A DNA stretch of 64,000 nt, from the NCBI RefSeq assembly GCF_009768885.1, contig NZ_WSQA01000004.1:124001-188000 (forward strand). The letters run 5' to 3'. This document shows, in pieces, positions 1-8,053 of the stretch. Origin of the DNA: Sphingobacterium humi (GTDB lineage: Bacteria; Bacteroidota; Bacteroidia; Sphingobacteriales; Sphingobacteriaceae). The notes below the pieces were generated by a model. The model saw only the letters and a program-made list of their open reading frames with translations, was not told the origin of the DNA and ran no database searches. Every line of letters starts with the position of its first letter. Position 1 is the first letter of the stretch. The translations under genes and the position numbers were made by a program.

Positions 1-1518
1 GTCTGATTTTCCGTTAGAATATCTACCGTTTTTACCCATTGGGCTACCACCGTAGGTACGGTTGTCATAACGAGTAGTGTAGGAATCCATTCCGGCACGT
101 CCTTCAACATCTAACCAATCTGTTAATTTATATTTTACGCTCGCATTCATTAAATAACGATTACGGATATCGTTATTGATTTGGTAATTCGCCAACCAGT
201 AAGGGTTCATACTGTTGGTTGTTCCGTACCATAACATTTGACCAGTATTGGTTACCGCATCCTTATAATCTAAGATGTTTAAGGAACGTGGCATAACGAA
301 CAAGGTAGCATAGGCATTACCGTTATTCTGACCTGCTGTCGGACGGTTTACCGCATCGTTGTTCATGTATTGTACTTTCACATCTGTGGTCCAACGTTTG
401 TTTTCCCCAAAGTTTGAAGTCACCTTCGTCATTAAGTTCAAACGCTCTAAGCTAGATCCAGGAATCTTGCTCTGATCGTTCAAATACGTAGCTGAAGAGT
501 AAATGCTGGTATTGTTGAATTGCTGTTGGAAAGATACGTTTTGGGTATGGTTTACCCCTGTTTTAAAGAAGTTACCCACGTTATCGTAAGCTTGGTAAGT
601 GCTACCATCGATGGCAGGCCCCCAGCTGGTTAATCCTAACTGATTAAAGGTACCGTCAGAACCTTGGGCAAAGGAGTTCTGTAACTTCGGTAGGGTAAAT
701 AAGGTTTCCAATCCTAAAGTTGAAGAATAGGTAATTCCTGTTCCTTTTTGGGCTTTACCCGACTTGGTGGTAATGATAATGGCACCGTTTCCAGCGCGTG
801 ATCCGTATAATGCAGAAGCAGCACCGGATTTTAATACCGACATGCTTTCAATATCTTCCGGGTTGATATCGCCTAAACCGTTACCCATATCTGTACCTGG
901 GTTCCAGAAGTCGTTATTCACCTGGCCATTGCTACCTTTCGCACCTAAGAAGTTGTTCATCGGAACACCATCCACAATGATTAAAGGTTGGTTATCACCT
1001 GTTAAGGAGTTATTACCACGTAAGGTAATTTTTGTTGACGAGGCAGGGCCGGCAGATCCTTTGATTACTTGTAGACCTGCAACTTTACCTACTAGGGCAT
1101 TCGCTACGTTGGTTTCCTTCGCATCGGTTAATTGATCGCCTTTCACATCTTGAAAAGAATATCCTAATGATTTTTTCTCTCTTTTAATCCCCATCGCTGT
1201 TACCACGACCTCATCAATCGTGCTTTCATCTGCTTGAAGGGTAACATTATGGGTTCTCGATGAAACCGTGATTACCTGTGTTGTATAGCCAATGATTGAA
1301 AAACGTAATTTTTCTCCATTTGAGGCTTCTACAGTGTAGTTACCATTGGCATCAGTTTGTGCGCCGCGGGTTGTTCCAACGACAGTCACACTGACACCGG
1401 CAACTCCTGTACTACCATCCGTTACTCTCCCTGTAACAGATTGTTGTGCGAAAATCGTGCTTATGCTTAGCAACATAATCAGCGATAAACTGCAACATTT
1501 CAAGTAAAAATTGCTCAT
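1..1518 (-). CDS. SusC/RagA-family TonB-linked outer-membrane receptor, 3' part beyond window
   Basis: Outer-membrane TonB-dependent importer of glycans or other large ligands; the partner SusD lipoprotein would lie beyond the left edge. Reading from the ATG at 1518 gives 506 codons open to position 1. Seen: a signal peptide ending near IFAQQ, a carboxypeptidase-like regulatory domain starting SVTGRVTDG (about residues 25-105), then the SusC plug signature with MGIKREKKSLGYS, KVAGLQVI, ITLRGNNSLTG, LIIVDGVPMNN and ALYGSRAGNGAIIITTKSG. Full-length members are about 1000 residues, so about half is present. It begins 18 nt after the ROK regulator stop and is probably co-transcribed with it. The substrate cannot be read from the sequence. 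Confidence 0.93.
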   Translation of the reverse strand, partial: MSNFYLKCCSLSLIMLLSISTIFAQQSVTGRVTDGSTGVAGVSVTVVGTTRGAQTDANGNYTVEASNGEKLRFSIIGYTTQVITVSSRTHNVTLQADESTIDEVVVTAMGIKREKKSLGYSFQDVKGDQLTDAKETNVANALVGKVAGLQVIKGSAGPASSTKITLRGNNSLTGDNQPLIIVDGVPMNNFLGAKGSNGQVNNDFWNPGTDMGNGLGDINPEDIESMSVLKSGAASALYGSRAGNGAIIITTKSGKAQKGTGITYSSTLGLETLFTLPKLQNSFAQGSDGTFNQLGLTSWGPAIDGSTYQAYDNVGNFFKTGVNHTQNVSFQQQFNNTSIYSSATYLNDQSKIPGSSLERLNLMTKVTSNFGENKRWTTDVKVQYMNNDAVNRPTAGQNNGNAYATLFVMPRSLNILDYKDAVTNTGQMLWYGTTNSMNPYWLANYQINNDIRNRYLMNASVKYKLTDWLDVEGRAGMDSYTTRYDNRTYGGSPMGKNGRYSNGKSD

Positions 1519-1536
1519 GTTAGCGTAATTTTTGAT

Positions 1537-2721
1537 TTATAATTCTGTTAATTGTTGTTTTAAAAAGTTCTTATCGGCATTAGCAACGGCCACACAGGCG
1601 GTTCCTAATAATTGTATATGTTCGGTAGCTGAAAATTCAATCTTGGTATTGGCCGAAAGCCGGGGAATACTGAACTCCAATAAGGAGCGCTGGATTTCCG
1701 GAAGCAAGACATGCTTCGCCTTGGCACCACGACCCGAGATGACCACCATGGCCGGATTAATGATGTGGATGAGGGTCGCAATCCCTTTACCCAGCATATA
1801 ACCAATGCGACGCAGCGCTTTGATGGCTAAGGGATCGCCCGCATTGCCGGCTTCTAAGAGCTGATCGCCAGTGATATACCCATTTTTACTGAAGGTCGCT
1901 TGCAATTGCGATTCCTCGCCGGCCTCCAACATTTCCTTGGCATTTTCGCGCGCTGCAATCAGCGAAGCCTCCACTTCTAAACAGCCCCGCTTGCCACAAG
2001 AGCAAAGTTTGGATAGGTTTGACAAGGGGATATGGCTGAATTCACCTGCATAACCGCTATGACCGCGGTACAAATCATTATCGATAATCATCCCTAGCCC
2101 TACGCCCCAGTTCAGGTTCACCACCATAACGTTCTTTTCGTCCTTGCCCTTACCGAAGTTATGCTCGGCAATGGCAATGGCCGTTGAATCGTTTTCAACA
2201 AAAACAGGCAGCTTAAATTCCTGCTGCAGGTTTTCCTGAATGGCAAACAAAGGGGAAGTTGATGGGAATGAATTATTAACTCCTGTCACACTGTCTACAA
2301 AGCCCGGCACTGTTAGCCCAATGGCATAGACACGCGCATTAGCAATCTGCTTTAAGGTTTTAGCAATTAGACTACATAAAAGCTCGTACGCATTTTCTTG
2401 CTGTAATGGGATAAACTCGGTTTCTATGCTGCTTTTAGTCTTGTTATCGAAGTCCATTACCACGACCGAAGTATAATACTGGTCCATCGCTACACAAAGA
2501 AGTAGGGGCAGGTTGTTGGCATTTAAGGCGAAGTTGGTTGCTCTTCTTCCACCTGTAGATGGTGCTAATCCATCGGGGAGCACAATTTTCTCCACAATAA
2601 GCTTATTTACCGAACTGGTAATGTTAGGCACACTTTTTCCTAATGCCGTACTGAGTTCTGCAATCGACTGCGCTTTCGCAAAGTATAAACGCTTGATTAT
2701 CGATAATTTAAGCTTTTCCAC
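1537..2721 (-). CDS. ROK-family transcriptional regulator (NagC/XylR type)
   Basis: Probable sugar-responsive DNA-binding regulator. The N-terminal 60 or so residues form a winged helix-turn-helix (IAELSTALGKSVPNITSSV), followed by a sugar-kinase-like ROK fold. The ROK zinc signature is visible as CSCGKRGCLE, and the sugar-binding segment includes ENDSTAIAIAEH. The 394-residue length is normal for the regulator class, whereas ROK kinases are about 300 residues and lack the HTH. It lies directly upstream of the SusC gene on the same strand and divergent from a NagX-like acyltransferase, so it may control both by sensing an amino sugar or related monosaccharide. The inducer is inferred only from context. 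Confidence 0.9.
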   Translation of the reverse strand: MEKLKLSIIKRLYFAKAQSIAELSTALGKSVPNITSSVNKLIVEKIVLPDGLAPSTGGRRATNFALNANNLPLLLCVAMDQYYTSVVVMDFDNKTKSSIETEFIPLQQENAYELLCSLIAKTLKQIANARVYAIGLTVPGFVDSVTGVNNSFPSTSPLFAIQENLQQEFKLPVFVENDSTAIAIAEHNFGKGKDEKNVMVVNLNWGVGLGMIIDNDLYRGHSGYAGEFSHIPLSNLSKLCSCGKRGCLEVEASLIAARENAKEMLEAGEESQLQATFSKNGYITGDQLLEAGNAGDPLAIKALRRIGYMLGKGIATLIHIINPAMVVISGRGAKAKHVLLPEIQRSLLEFSIPRLSANTKIEFSATEHIQLLGTACVAVANADKNFLKQQLTEL

Positions 2722-2910
2722 AATTGTCTAATTGGTAATATTGGGGTAAAGTTAAATTAATTTAATAATAACTTCCAAATACTTTTTAAAATATTTAATA
2801 AGTGAGCGTAAGTTCCTTAAAATCTAGCTTCTACTTGCTAAAAAAAATGGAATATATTTTCCAAGTTTGCTAAGATTTTAGCTTCCCCCGCCGTAAGCCT
2901 TAGATTTTTG

Positions 2911-2918
2911 TATCTTCG
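2911..2918 (+). promoter_or_regulatory. Candidate -7 box upstream of the acyltransferase
   Basis: TATCTTCG resembles the Bacteroidota -7 box TAnnTTTG with one mismatch. It lies 13 nt before the ATG at 2932 and overlaps an upstream in-frame ATG at 2908, which argues that 2932 is the true start. No clear -33 TTTG is seen at the usual 19-21 nt spacing. The rest of the divergent interval 2722-2910 is AT-rich with no other recognised element. Confidence 0.45.
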
Positions 2919-2931
2919 TTTAATTATTAAC

Positions 2932-4143
2932 ATGAAACAGCGTTATTACTCATTAGATGTCTTTCGGGGTGCTACGGTCGCCTTGATGATCATGGTGAAC
3001 AACCCAGGTAGCTGGTCGTATGCGTTCGCCCCCTTGAAACATGCTCCATGGCATGGTGTTACTCCTACAGATTTAGTTTTTCCGTTTTTCCTCTTTGCCG
3101 TGGGAAATGCGATGTCCTTCGTGATTCCTCGCTTGCAGGAAGCAGGGCCTGCCGTATTTTGGAAAAAAGTGATTAAAAGAACGGTACTGATTTTCCTGAT
3201 CGGACTGGGCCTAAACTGGTTTCCATTTGTTCAATGGACCGATGCCGGTTTCCAGTTTCGGGAATGGGTAAGTTCTGTCGATCCGGAGAAAGGTGTCCGC
3301 ATTTTAGGGGTTCTCCAACGTATCGCCTTGGCTTATTTCTTTGCCTCCATCCTGGTGTATTACATTAAGCCTCGGGCATTAATCTATGTGTCGGCACTTA
3401 TTCTATTTGTCTATTGGGGAATGTGCGCCTTCTTGGGCACCGGCGATCCGTATTCGTTAGAAACCTGGTTTGGTACAGATTACGATAAAGCGATCTTAGG
3501 TGTAGCGCACATGTATAAAGGCGAAGGTGTTCCTTTCGATCCGGAAGGAATTATGAGTACCCTGCCGTCTATTATTCAAGTAGTATTCGGTTATTTAGTG
3601 GGTGTATATATTAAAAATCAGGGGCAAGTGGATTGGTTGTGGACGAAAGTTCCGGCCAGCAAAGAACCGCACTTCAAATTATTATCCGGTTTGTTTGTAA
3701 CCGGCTTTATCTTACTTGTATTGGCTTGGGCCTGGTCTTTAGGCTTCCCAATCAACAAGAAGATCTGGACGAGCTCCTACGTGCTGTATACCACCGCCTT
3801 GGGCATTATGACCATCGGCAGCATGATTTGGTATATCGAAGTGCAAGGGGTCAAGAATAAATTCACGCAGTTCTTTGATGTCTTCGGGAAAAATCCACTG
3901 TTCATCTTTGTGTTAAGCGGACTATTGCCGAAAGCTTTAGCCCTTATCCGGATTCCTGCAGGGACTAACGAAGCTGGTGAGGCTATTTTTACAAGCCCAT
4001 TGCCTTGGTTCTACAAGAATGTATGTGCCCAGATTCCGGGTATTCCTGAGATAGGCTCCCTGGCTTACGCGCTATGTTTCATCGCTGTGATGTGGGTAAT
4101 CGGGTATTGGTTAGACCAAAAGAAAATATACATTAAGGTGTAA
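2932..4143 (+). CDS. Membrane acyltransferase, DUF5009/HGSNAT-like (NagX family)
   Basis: Polytopic inner-membrane protein related to heparan-alpha-glucosaminide N-acetyltransferase and bacterial NagX. The N-terminus has the family hallmarks: SLDVFRGATVALMIMVNNPG and, near residue 45, HAPWHGVTPTDLVFPFFLF, where the His is the presumed acyl-transfer residue. About ten hydrophobic segments follow. With the ATG at 2932 the protein has 403 residues, usual for the family; the ATG at 2908 is rejected because a candidate promoter box overlaps it. In chitin-utilising bacteria NagX genes sit with GlcNAc catabolism, and here the gene diverges from a ROK regulator, so a role with amino-sugar-containing glycans is likely. 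The acyl acceptor is unknown. Confidence 0.85.
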   Translation: MKQRYYSLDVFRGATVALMIMVNNPGSWSYAFAPLKHAPWHGVTPTDLVFPFFLFAVGNAMSFVIPRLQEAGPAVFWKKVIKRTVLIFLIGLGLNWFPFVQWTDAGFQFREWVSSVDPEKGVRILGVLQRIALAYFFASILVYYIKPRALIYVSALILFVYWGMCAFLGTGDPYSLETWFGTDYDKAILGVAHMYKGEGVPFDPEGIMSTLPSIIQVVFGYLVGVYIKNQGQVDWLWTKVPASKEPHFKLLSGLFVTGFILLVLAWAWSLGFPINKKIWTSSYVLYTTALGIMTIGSMIWYIEVQGVKNKFTQFFDVFGKNPLFIFVLSGLLPKALALIRIPAGTNEAGEAIFTSPLPWFYKNVCAQIPGIPEIGSLAYALCFIAVMWVIGYWLDQKKIYIKV

Positions 4144-4186
4144 GGATGGCTAATTCCTTGTTTTTTAAGTTTTTCTAGCAAATAAA

Positions 4187-4218
4187 TTTGAGAAATAAAG
4201 GAAATGCATGTATCTTTG
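4187..4218 (+). promoter_or_regulatory. rpsO promoter (TTTG-20-TATCTTTG)
   Basis: A -33 TTTG at 4187-4190 and a -7 TATCTTTG at 4211-4218 are separated by 20 nt, an excellent match to the Bacteroidota primary-sigma consensus. They leave a leader of about 40 nt before the rpsO ATG at 4263. Confidence 0.8.
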
Positions 4219-4262
4219 CAGCCAATTAATAAATTTTTTAACGCTTTAATATTATTCAAGAG

Positions 4263-4541
4263 ATGTATTTAAGTAAAGAATACAAAGCTGATATCTTCGC
4301 AGAATTTGCAGGTGCAGCAGCAAACACAGGTTCTGCAGAAGGACAAGTAGCTTTATTCACTAAAAGAATTGCTCACTTAACTGGGCACTTAAAAAACAAC
4401 AGAAAAGATTTTAACACACAACGTTCTCTACAAAAATTAGTAGGTAAGCGTCGTTCATTATTAGCTTATCTGTACAAAAAAGATATCGAAAGATACCGTG
4501 CTATTATCAAAGCATTAGGTTTACGTGATATTATCAAGTAA
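4263..4541 (+). CDS. rpsO: 30S ribosomal protein S15
   Basis: Primary 16S rRNA-binding protein of the small-subunit platform. The 92-residue protein shows the family pattern: NTGSAEGQVALFTKRIAHLTGHL, the KDFNTQRSL loop, then VGKRRSLLAYL and YRAIIKALGLRD. The N-terminus is a few residues longer than the roughly 89-residue E. coli protein. It is monocistronic, with a strong promoter upstream and a perfect hairpin terminator 21 nt after the stop. S15 is autoregulated in other bacteria; no such leader structure was identified here. Confidence 0.98.
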   Translation: MYLSKEYKADIFAEFAGAAANTGSAEGQVALFTKRIAHLTGHLKNNRKDFNTQRSLQKLVGKRRSLLAYLYKKDIERYRAIIKALGLRDIIK

Positions 4542-4562
4542 GCTTTTAGGAAAAAGTTTTTT

Positions 4563-4594
4563 AAAACCGACATCTTTGCATGTCGGTTTTTTTT
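4563..4594 (+). terminator. rpsO rho-independent terminator
   Basis: AAAACCGACAT, a short loop, then ATGTCGG followed by eight T. The stem is perfect. Confidence 0.92.
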
Positions 4595-4620
4595 ATGGCC
4601 TAGACCCCAGGTCTTCCCAT

Positions 4621-4655
4621 AAAAAATGCGAAGTCGGCATGACTTCGCATTTTTT
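4621..4655 (-). terminator. Bidirectional terminator downstream of the Xaa-Pro aminopeptidase
   Basis: A perfect inverted repeat, AAAAAATGCGAAGTC and GACTTCGCATTTTTT around a five-base loop. The A and T tracts let it work on either strand; it most likely serves the minus-strand gene ending at 4684. Confidence 0.88.
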
Positions 4656-4683
4656 AATCGGTATCAGTGAAGGATGTTGATCC

Positions 4684-6459
4684 TTAGATTGCTTTTGTTT
4701 TCTCGGCTAACCAAGCGGTCTCGGCTTCGTCTAAACTAGGGCTCAATTGCTCGAATACCCAAGCATTGTAGTTATTCAACCAATCGATATGCTTGGCATC
4801 TAATAATGATTTATCCACTAGATCTGTGGCGATATAACAAATCGTTAGGGTTTCGAAATCCATAAACTCTCCGAAGTAGTTCTTCTCGATGGTTTTGCTG
4901 TGTACCAGGTTCTCGATACGGATACCGTATTTTCCTTCGCGGTATAAACCCGGCTCAATCGAGGTAATCATCCCTTCCTCAACCGGAATATCTATGGCCG
5001 AGGGGTTGAAAACATGCGGTCCTTCATGCACGTTCAGGAAGAAGCCAACACCATGTCCGGTACCATGTCCGTAATTACGGAACATATCCCAAAGCGGACG
5101 ACGGGTCATGGCATCGATTTGATAGCCACGGGTTCCTTTCGGGAAAACAGTCGTCGAGCCTTCAATCGTTCCTTTCAACACCAAGGTATAATCTACTTGC
5201 TCTTCGGCTTTGATGTTTCCTAAGGAAACAACACGGGTAATATCGGTCGTTCCATCGCGGTATTGACCTCCGGAATCCACCAACAATAAGCCTGATGCCT
5301 TCAGAGTAGCATTGCTTTCCTCGGTTGCTTTATAATGTGGCAATGCCCCATGCTCCAGATAACCGGCAATGGTATCAAAAGAAATATCCACAAAATCTTC
5401 TTGCGCTGCACGGAAGCCTTGCAATTTATCGGCGATGGACATTTCGCTCAAGGTTCCGGAAGCTACATTTTCCTCCAACCATTTAAAGAACTTGGTCAGG
5501 GCAACTCCGTCTTTGCGCATGGCATTACGCGTATGGGCAAGCTCGGTTTTATTTTTAACGGCCTTCAACTGCGTGGAAGGGTTAATATCTTCAACAATAG
5601 TTACAGCGTCAGGCACGGCATCGAAAATCGCGAAACAAGTACGTTTCGGATCCAAAAGAATGTTCGCTGTGGCGACGTTGCGGATAGCGGTGAAAGCCTC
5701 TTCATAAGGGGCTACCGAAACGCCTGCTGCTTTTAAGCTGCTGATGGCAGCCTCGTCTAATTTACCCGATTGAATATATAAGGTACATTGCTCCGCATCT
5801 AAATAAAGGAATCCTAAGACTACAGGATTACATTTTACATCATTACCGCGGATATTTAATATCCAGGCAAGGTCATCAAGGGAGGATACAAAATGCGATT
5901 GTACACGTTTTGCAGCCAACTTAGCGCGAATGGCAGCCAGCTTATCGGCTGTGGACTGTCCTGTGGTTTCTACATCTAAGAGGTAGGCAGGTGCTGCAGG
6001 TAAAGCCGGACGGTCTTGCCATACGGCTGATAATAGATCAACATGGCCATCGACTTGGATGCCTAAAGGCAATAATTCGTCCTGTACGGCTTGTGCTACT
6101 GCAACGGCAGCGAGGTTGCCATCGAATCCTACCACCTGTCCTTTACTTAATTGATTGGCCAACCAGGTCGCATACTCTGCTTTCCCTTGCACCTGAAGCT
6201 TAACCAGCTCAAAGCCCGTACCGGCTAATTGCTCCGTTGCTTGTACAAAGTAACGGGAGTCCGTCCATAGGCCTGCGAAATCCTGCGTAATTACCAAGGT
6301 TCCGGCCGATCCGGTAAAGCCTGAAGTCCAAGCAATGCATTTAAAACGGTCTGGAAGGTATTCGCTGATGTGCGGGTCCGAGGAGGGAATAATATAGGCA
6401 TCTACACCCTTTTCTTTCATCCCTTGACGGATGGAAGCTAATTTCTCGATGTATTTCAT
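4684..6459 (-). CDS. Xaa-Pro aminopeptidase (M24B, aminopeptidase P)
   Basis: Cytoplasmic dimetal peptidase that removes an N-terminal residue preceding proline. The 591 residues match the long three-domain form (as in human XPNPEP1), not the 440-residue E. coli PepP. Order: creatinase-N domain (about 1-130, IIPSSDPHISEYLPDRFKCI), a second creatinase-like domain (about 150-300), then the M24 catalytic domain. Metal ligands are recognisable: the two Asp of DSGGQYRDGTTDIT, the His of GHGTGHGVG, and the Glu of SIEPGLY and RIENLV. No signal peptide is evident. It converges on rpsO and is monocistronic. Confidence 0.95.
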   Translation of the reverse strand: MKYIEKLASIRQGMKEKGVDAYIIPSSDPHISEYLPDRFKCIAWTSGFTGSAGTLVITQDFAGLWTDSRYFVQATEQLAGTGFELVKLQVQGKAEYATWLANQLSKGQVVGFDGNLAAVAVAQAVQDELLPLGIQVDGHVDLLSAVWQDRPALPAAPAYLLDVETTGQSTADKLAAIRAKLAAKRVQSHFVSSLDDLAWILNIRGNDVKCNPVVLGFLYLDAEQCTLYIQSGKLDEAAISSLKAAGVSVAPYEEAFTAIRNVATANILLDPKRTCFAIFDAVPDAVTIVEDINPSTQLKAVKNKTELAHTRNAMRKDGVALTKFFKWLEENVASGTLSEMSIADKLQGFRAAQEDFVDISFDTIAGYLEHGALPHYKATEESNATLKASGLLLVDSGGQYRDGTTDITRVVSLGNIKAEEQVDYTLVLKGTIEGSTTVFPKGTRGYQIDAMTRRPLWDMFRNYGHGTGHGVGFFLNVHEGPHVFNPSAIDIPVEEGMITSIEPGLYREGKYGIRIENLVHSKTIEKNYFGEFMDFETLTICYIATDLVDKSLLDAKHIDWLNNYNAWVFEQLSPSLDEAETAWLAEKTKAI

Positions 6460-6587
6460 TATGTTATTTTTAATTATCCTTGCAAGTTATAAAAACTATA
6501 GTAATTAATGGTTTTACTTCATCATAGAATTGAAATTTTACAATAATTATGTACGAGATGTGCGGTATAATGCGATATTTGCTACCT

Positions 6588-8021
6588 ATGAGAAGAATTT
6601 TTTCTTGTCTGTGCCTTTCTGCTTTTTTACTTGTCGGAGGAATTGAAACGACTGTAGCACAAACGGCAAAGACAAAAATCCAAAATGCTTACCAGCAATT
6701 TAAGGGTGCTTCCGCTATGACCAATGGCCAGGCCTCCTTAACGGTTATCAATGCGAAAACCGGCGAAATTGTGTTCGAGGACAACAGCAAAGTAGGTCTT
6801 CCAACGGCCTCCACCCTCAAGGTGATGACCTCCATTACTGCCTTAGACCTCCTGGGACCGGATTACACCTTCCCCACCAGCCTGTACTACACCGGCACGA
6901 TTGATTCCATCGGAACCTTACATGGCGATATCATTATCGAAGGATCGGGCGACCCGACCCTAGGTAGCGACCGCTATGCGGAGCATAATGCCGAAACCCT
7001 GTTGAATAAATGGCGTACGGCAATTGTGGAACTGGGAGTGAAACAAATTGAAGGCCGTATTATTGCCGACGATTCCAAATACAAAGGGAACCAAGTTCCG
7101 GGCACCTGGATGTGGACCGATATGGGCAATTACTATGGCGCCGGCATTTCTTCCCTAAACTGGAAGGAGAATAAATTGGAGGTGCAATTTACGCCTGGCC
7201 GCCCCGGCAGCATGACCCAACTGGCATCGCATAATGTTCCGCCATTTTACCAATTGGTAAATGAGGTGAGCACCGGTGCAAACCAATCGGGGGACAATGT
7301 GTATGGCTATGCCGCCCCTTACTCAGACATCATTTACCTACGTGGAACATATGGCGCTGACCTCAAGAAAACCATTGAGCTATCTAGCCCCGACCCTGCC
7401 CTAGTTTTGGCTTACGATTTATCCAAAGCCTTACTGACAGATTCTATTATCGTCGCTGACTCCTTAATCAGCACGGCGAGCCTATTAAAGATTCAGGGCG
7501 AACCCCAGACCTGGAATCAAGGAAAACAAAAGCTTTTAACCGTACAATCGCCTAAGCTGATCGATATCGTACATTGGTTCAATCAGAAGAGCATCAACCT
7601 GTATGGAGAGGCGCTATTAAAGGTTATTGGCGGTATTTCTGCCAATAAATTCGAGACCGAAGAAGCGGCCTCCTTAGTAGCTAAATATTGGGAAAACAAA
7701 TTGAAGATTCCTGTCGGTGAGATTAAGACCTACGATGGATCGGGATTATCCCCGCAGAACCGCGTGACCAGCAATGCCCTGGCCCGCATTATGCAATATG
7801 CCAAAGGACGCCCTTGGTACCAAGGCTTCCTGAAAAGCTTACCTACCATCAATGGCACCAGCATGAAAAGCGGCACCATTGGCGGAACCCTCGGCTATAC
7901 CGGCTATCAGAAAGCCGCCGATGGACAAGAATACACCTTCTCCCTGCTGATCAACAACTACCACGGAGGAGCTGGACGCATGCGTCAACAGATGTTTAAA
8001 TTATTAGATGTATTAAAATAG
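6588..8021 (+). CDS. dacB: D-alanyl-D-alanine carboxypeptidase/endopeptidase, PBP4 type
   Basis: Periplasmic peptidase S13 that trims or cleaves peptidoglycan cross-bridges. The three penicillin-binding motifs are present: SxxK in PTASTLKVM (about residues 75-85), SxN in KSINLYGEAL, and KSG in TSMKSGTIG near the C-terminus, with the long family-specific insert between the first two. With the ATG at 6588 the N-terminus MRRIFSCLCLSAFLL is a good signal peptide ending at TTVAQ; the in-frame ATG at 6549 would put extra polar residues before it. Length is 477 residues, usual for DacB. It precedes maeB by 32 nt on the same strand. Confidence 0.93.
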   Translation: MRRIFSCLCLSAFLLVGGIETTVAQTAKTKIQNAYQQFKGASAMTNGQASLTVINAKTGEIVFEDNSKVGLPTASTLKVMTSITALDLLGPDYTFPTSLYYTGTIDSIGTLHGDIIIEGSGDPTLGSDRYAEHNAETLLNKWRTAIVELGVKQIEGRIIADDSKYKGNQVPGTWMWTDMGNYYGAGISSLNWKENKLEVQFTPGRPGSMTQLASHNVPPFYQLVNEVSTGANQSGDNVYGYAAPYSDIIYLRGTYGADLKKTIELSSPDPALVLAYDLSKALLTDSIIVADSLISTASLLKIQGEPQTWNQGKQKLLTVQSPKLIDIVHWFNQKSINLYGEALLKVIGGISANKFETEEAASLVAKYWENKLKIPVGEIKTYDGSGLSPQNRVTSNALARIMQYAKGRPWYQGFLKSLPTINGTSMKSGTIGGTLGYTGYQKAADGQEYTFSLLINNYHGGAGRMRQQMFKLLDVLK

Positions 8022-8053
8022 CAGTCCCTAAGCAGGACGAAATCAACAAAGTT

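Noticed and set aside
764..1135. Plus-strand ORF of 123 codons
   Set aside because: Antisense shadow of the SusC-like receptor, whose plug motifs are clear on the minus strand.
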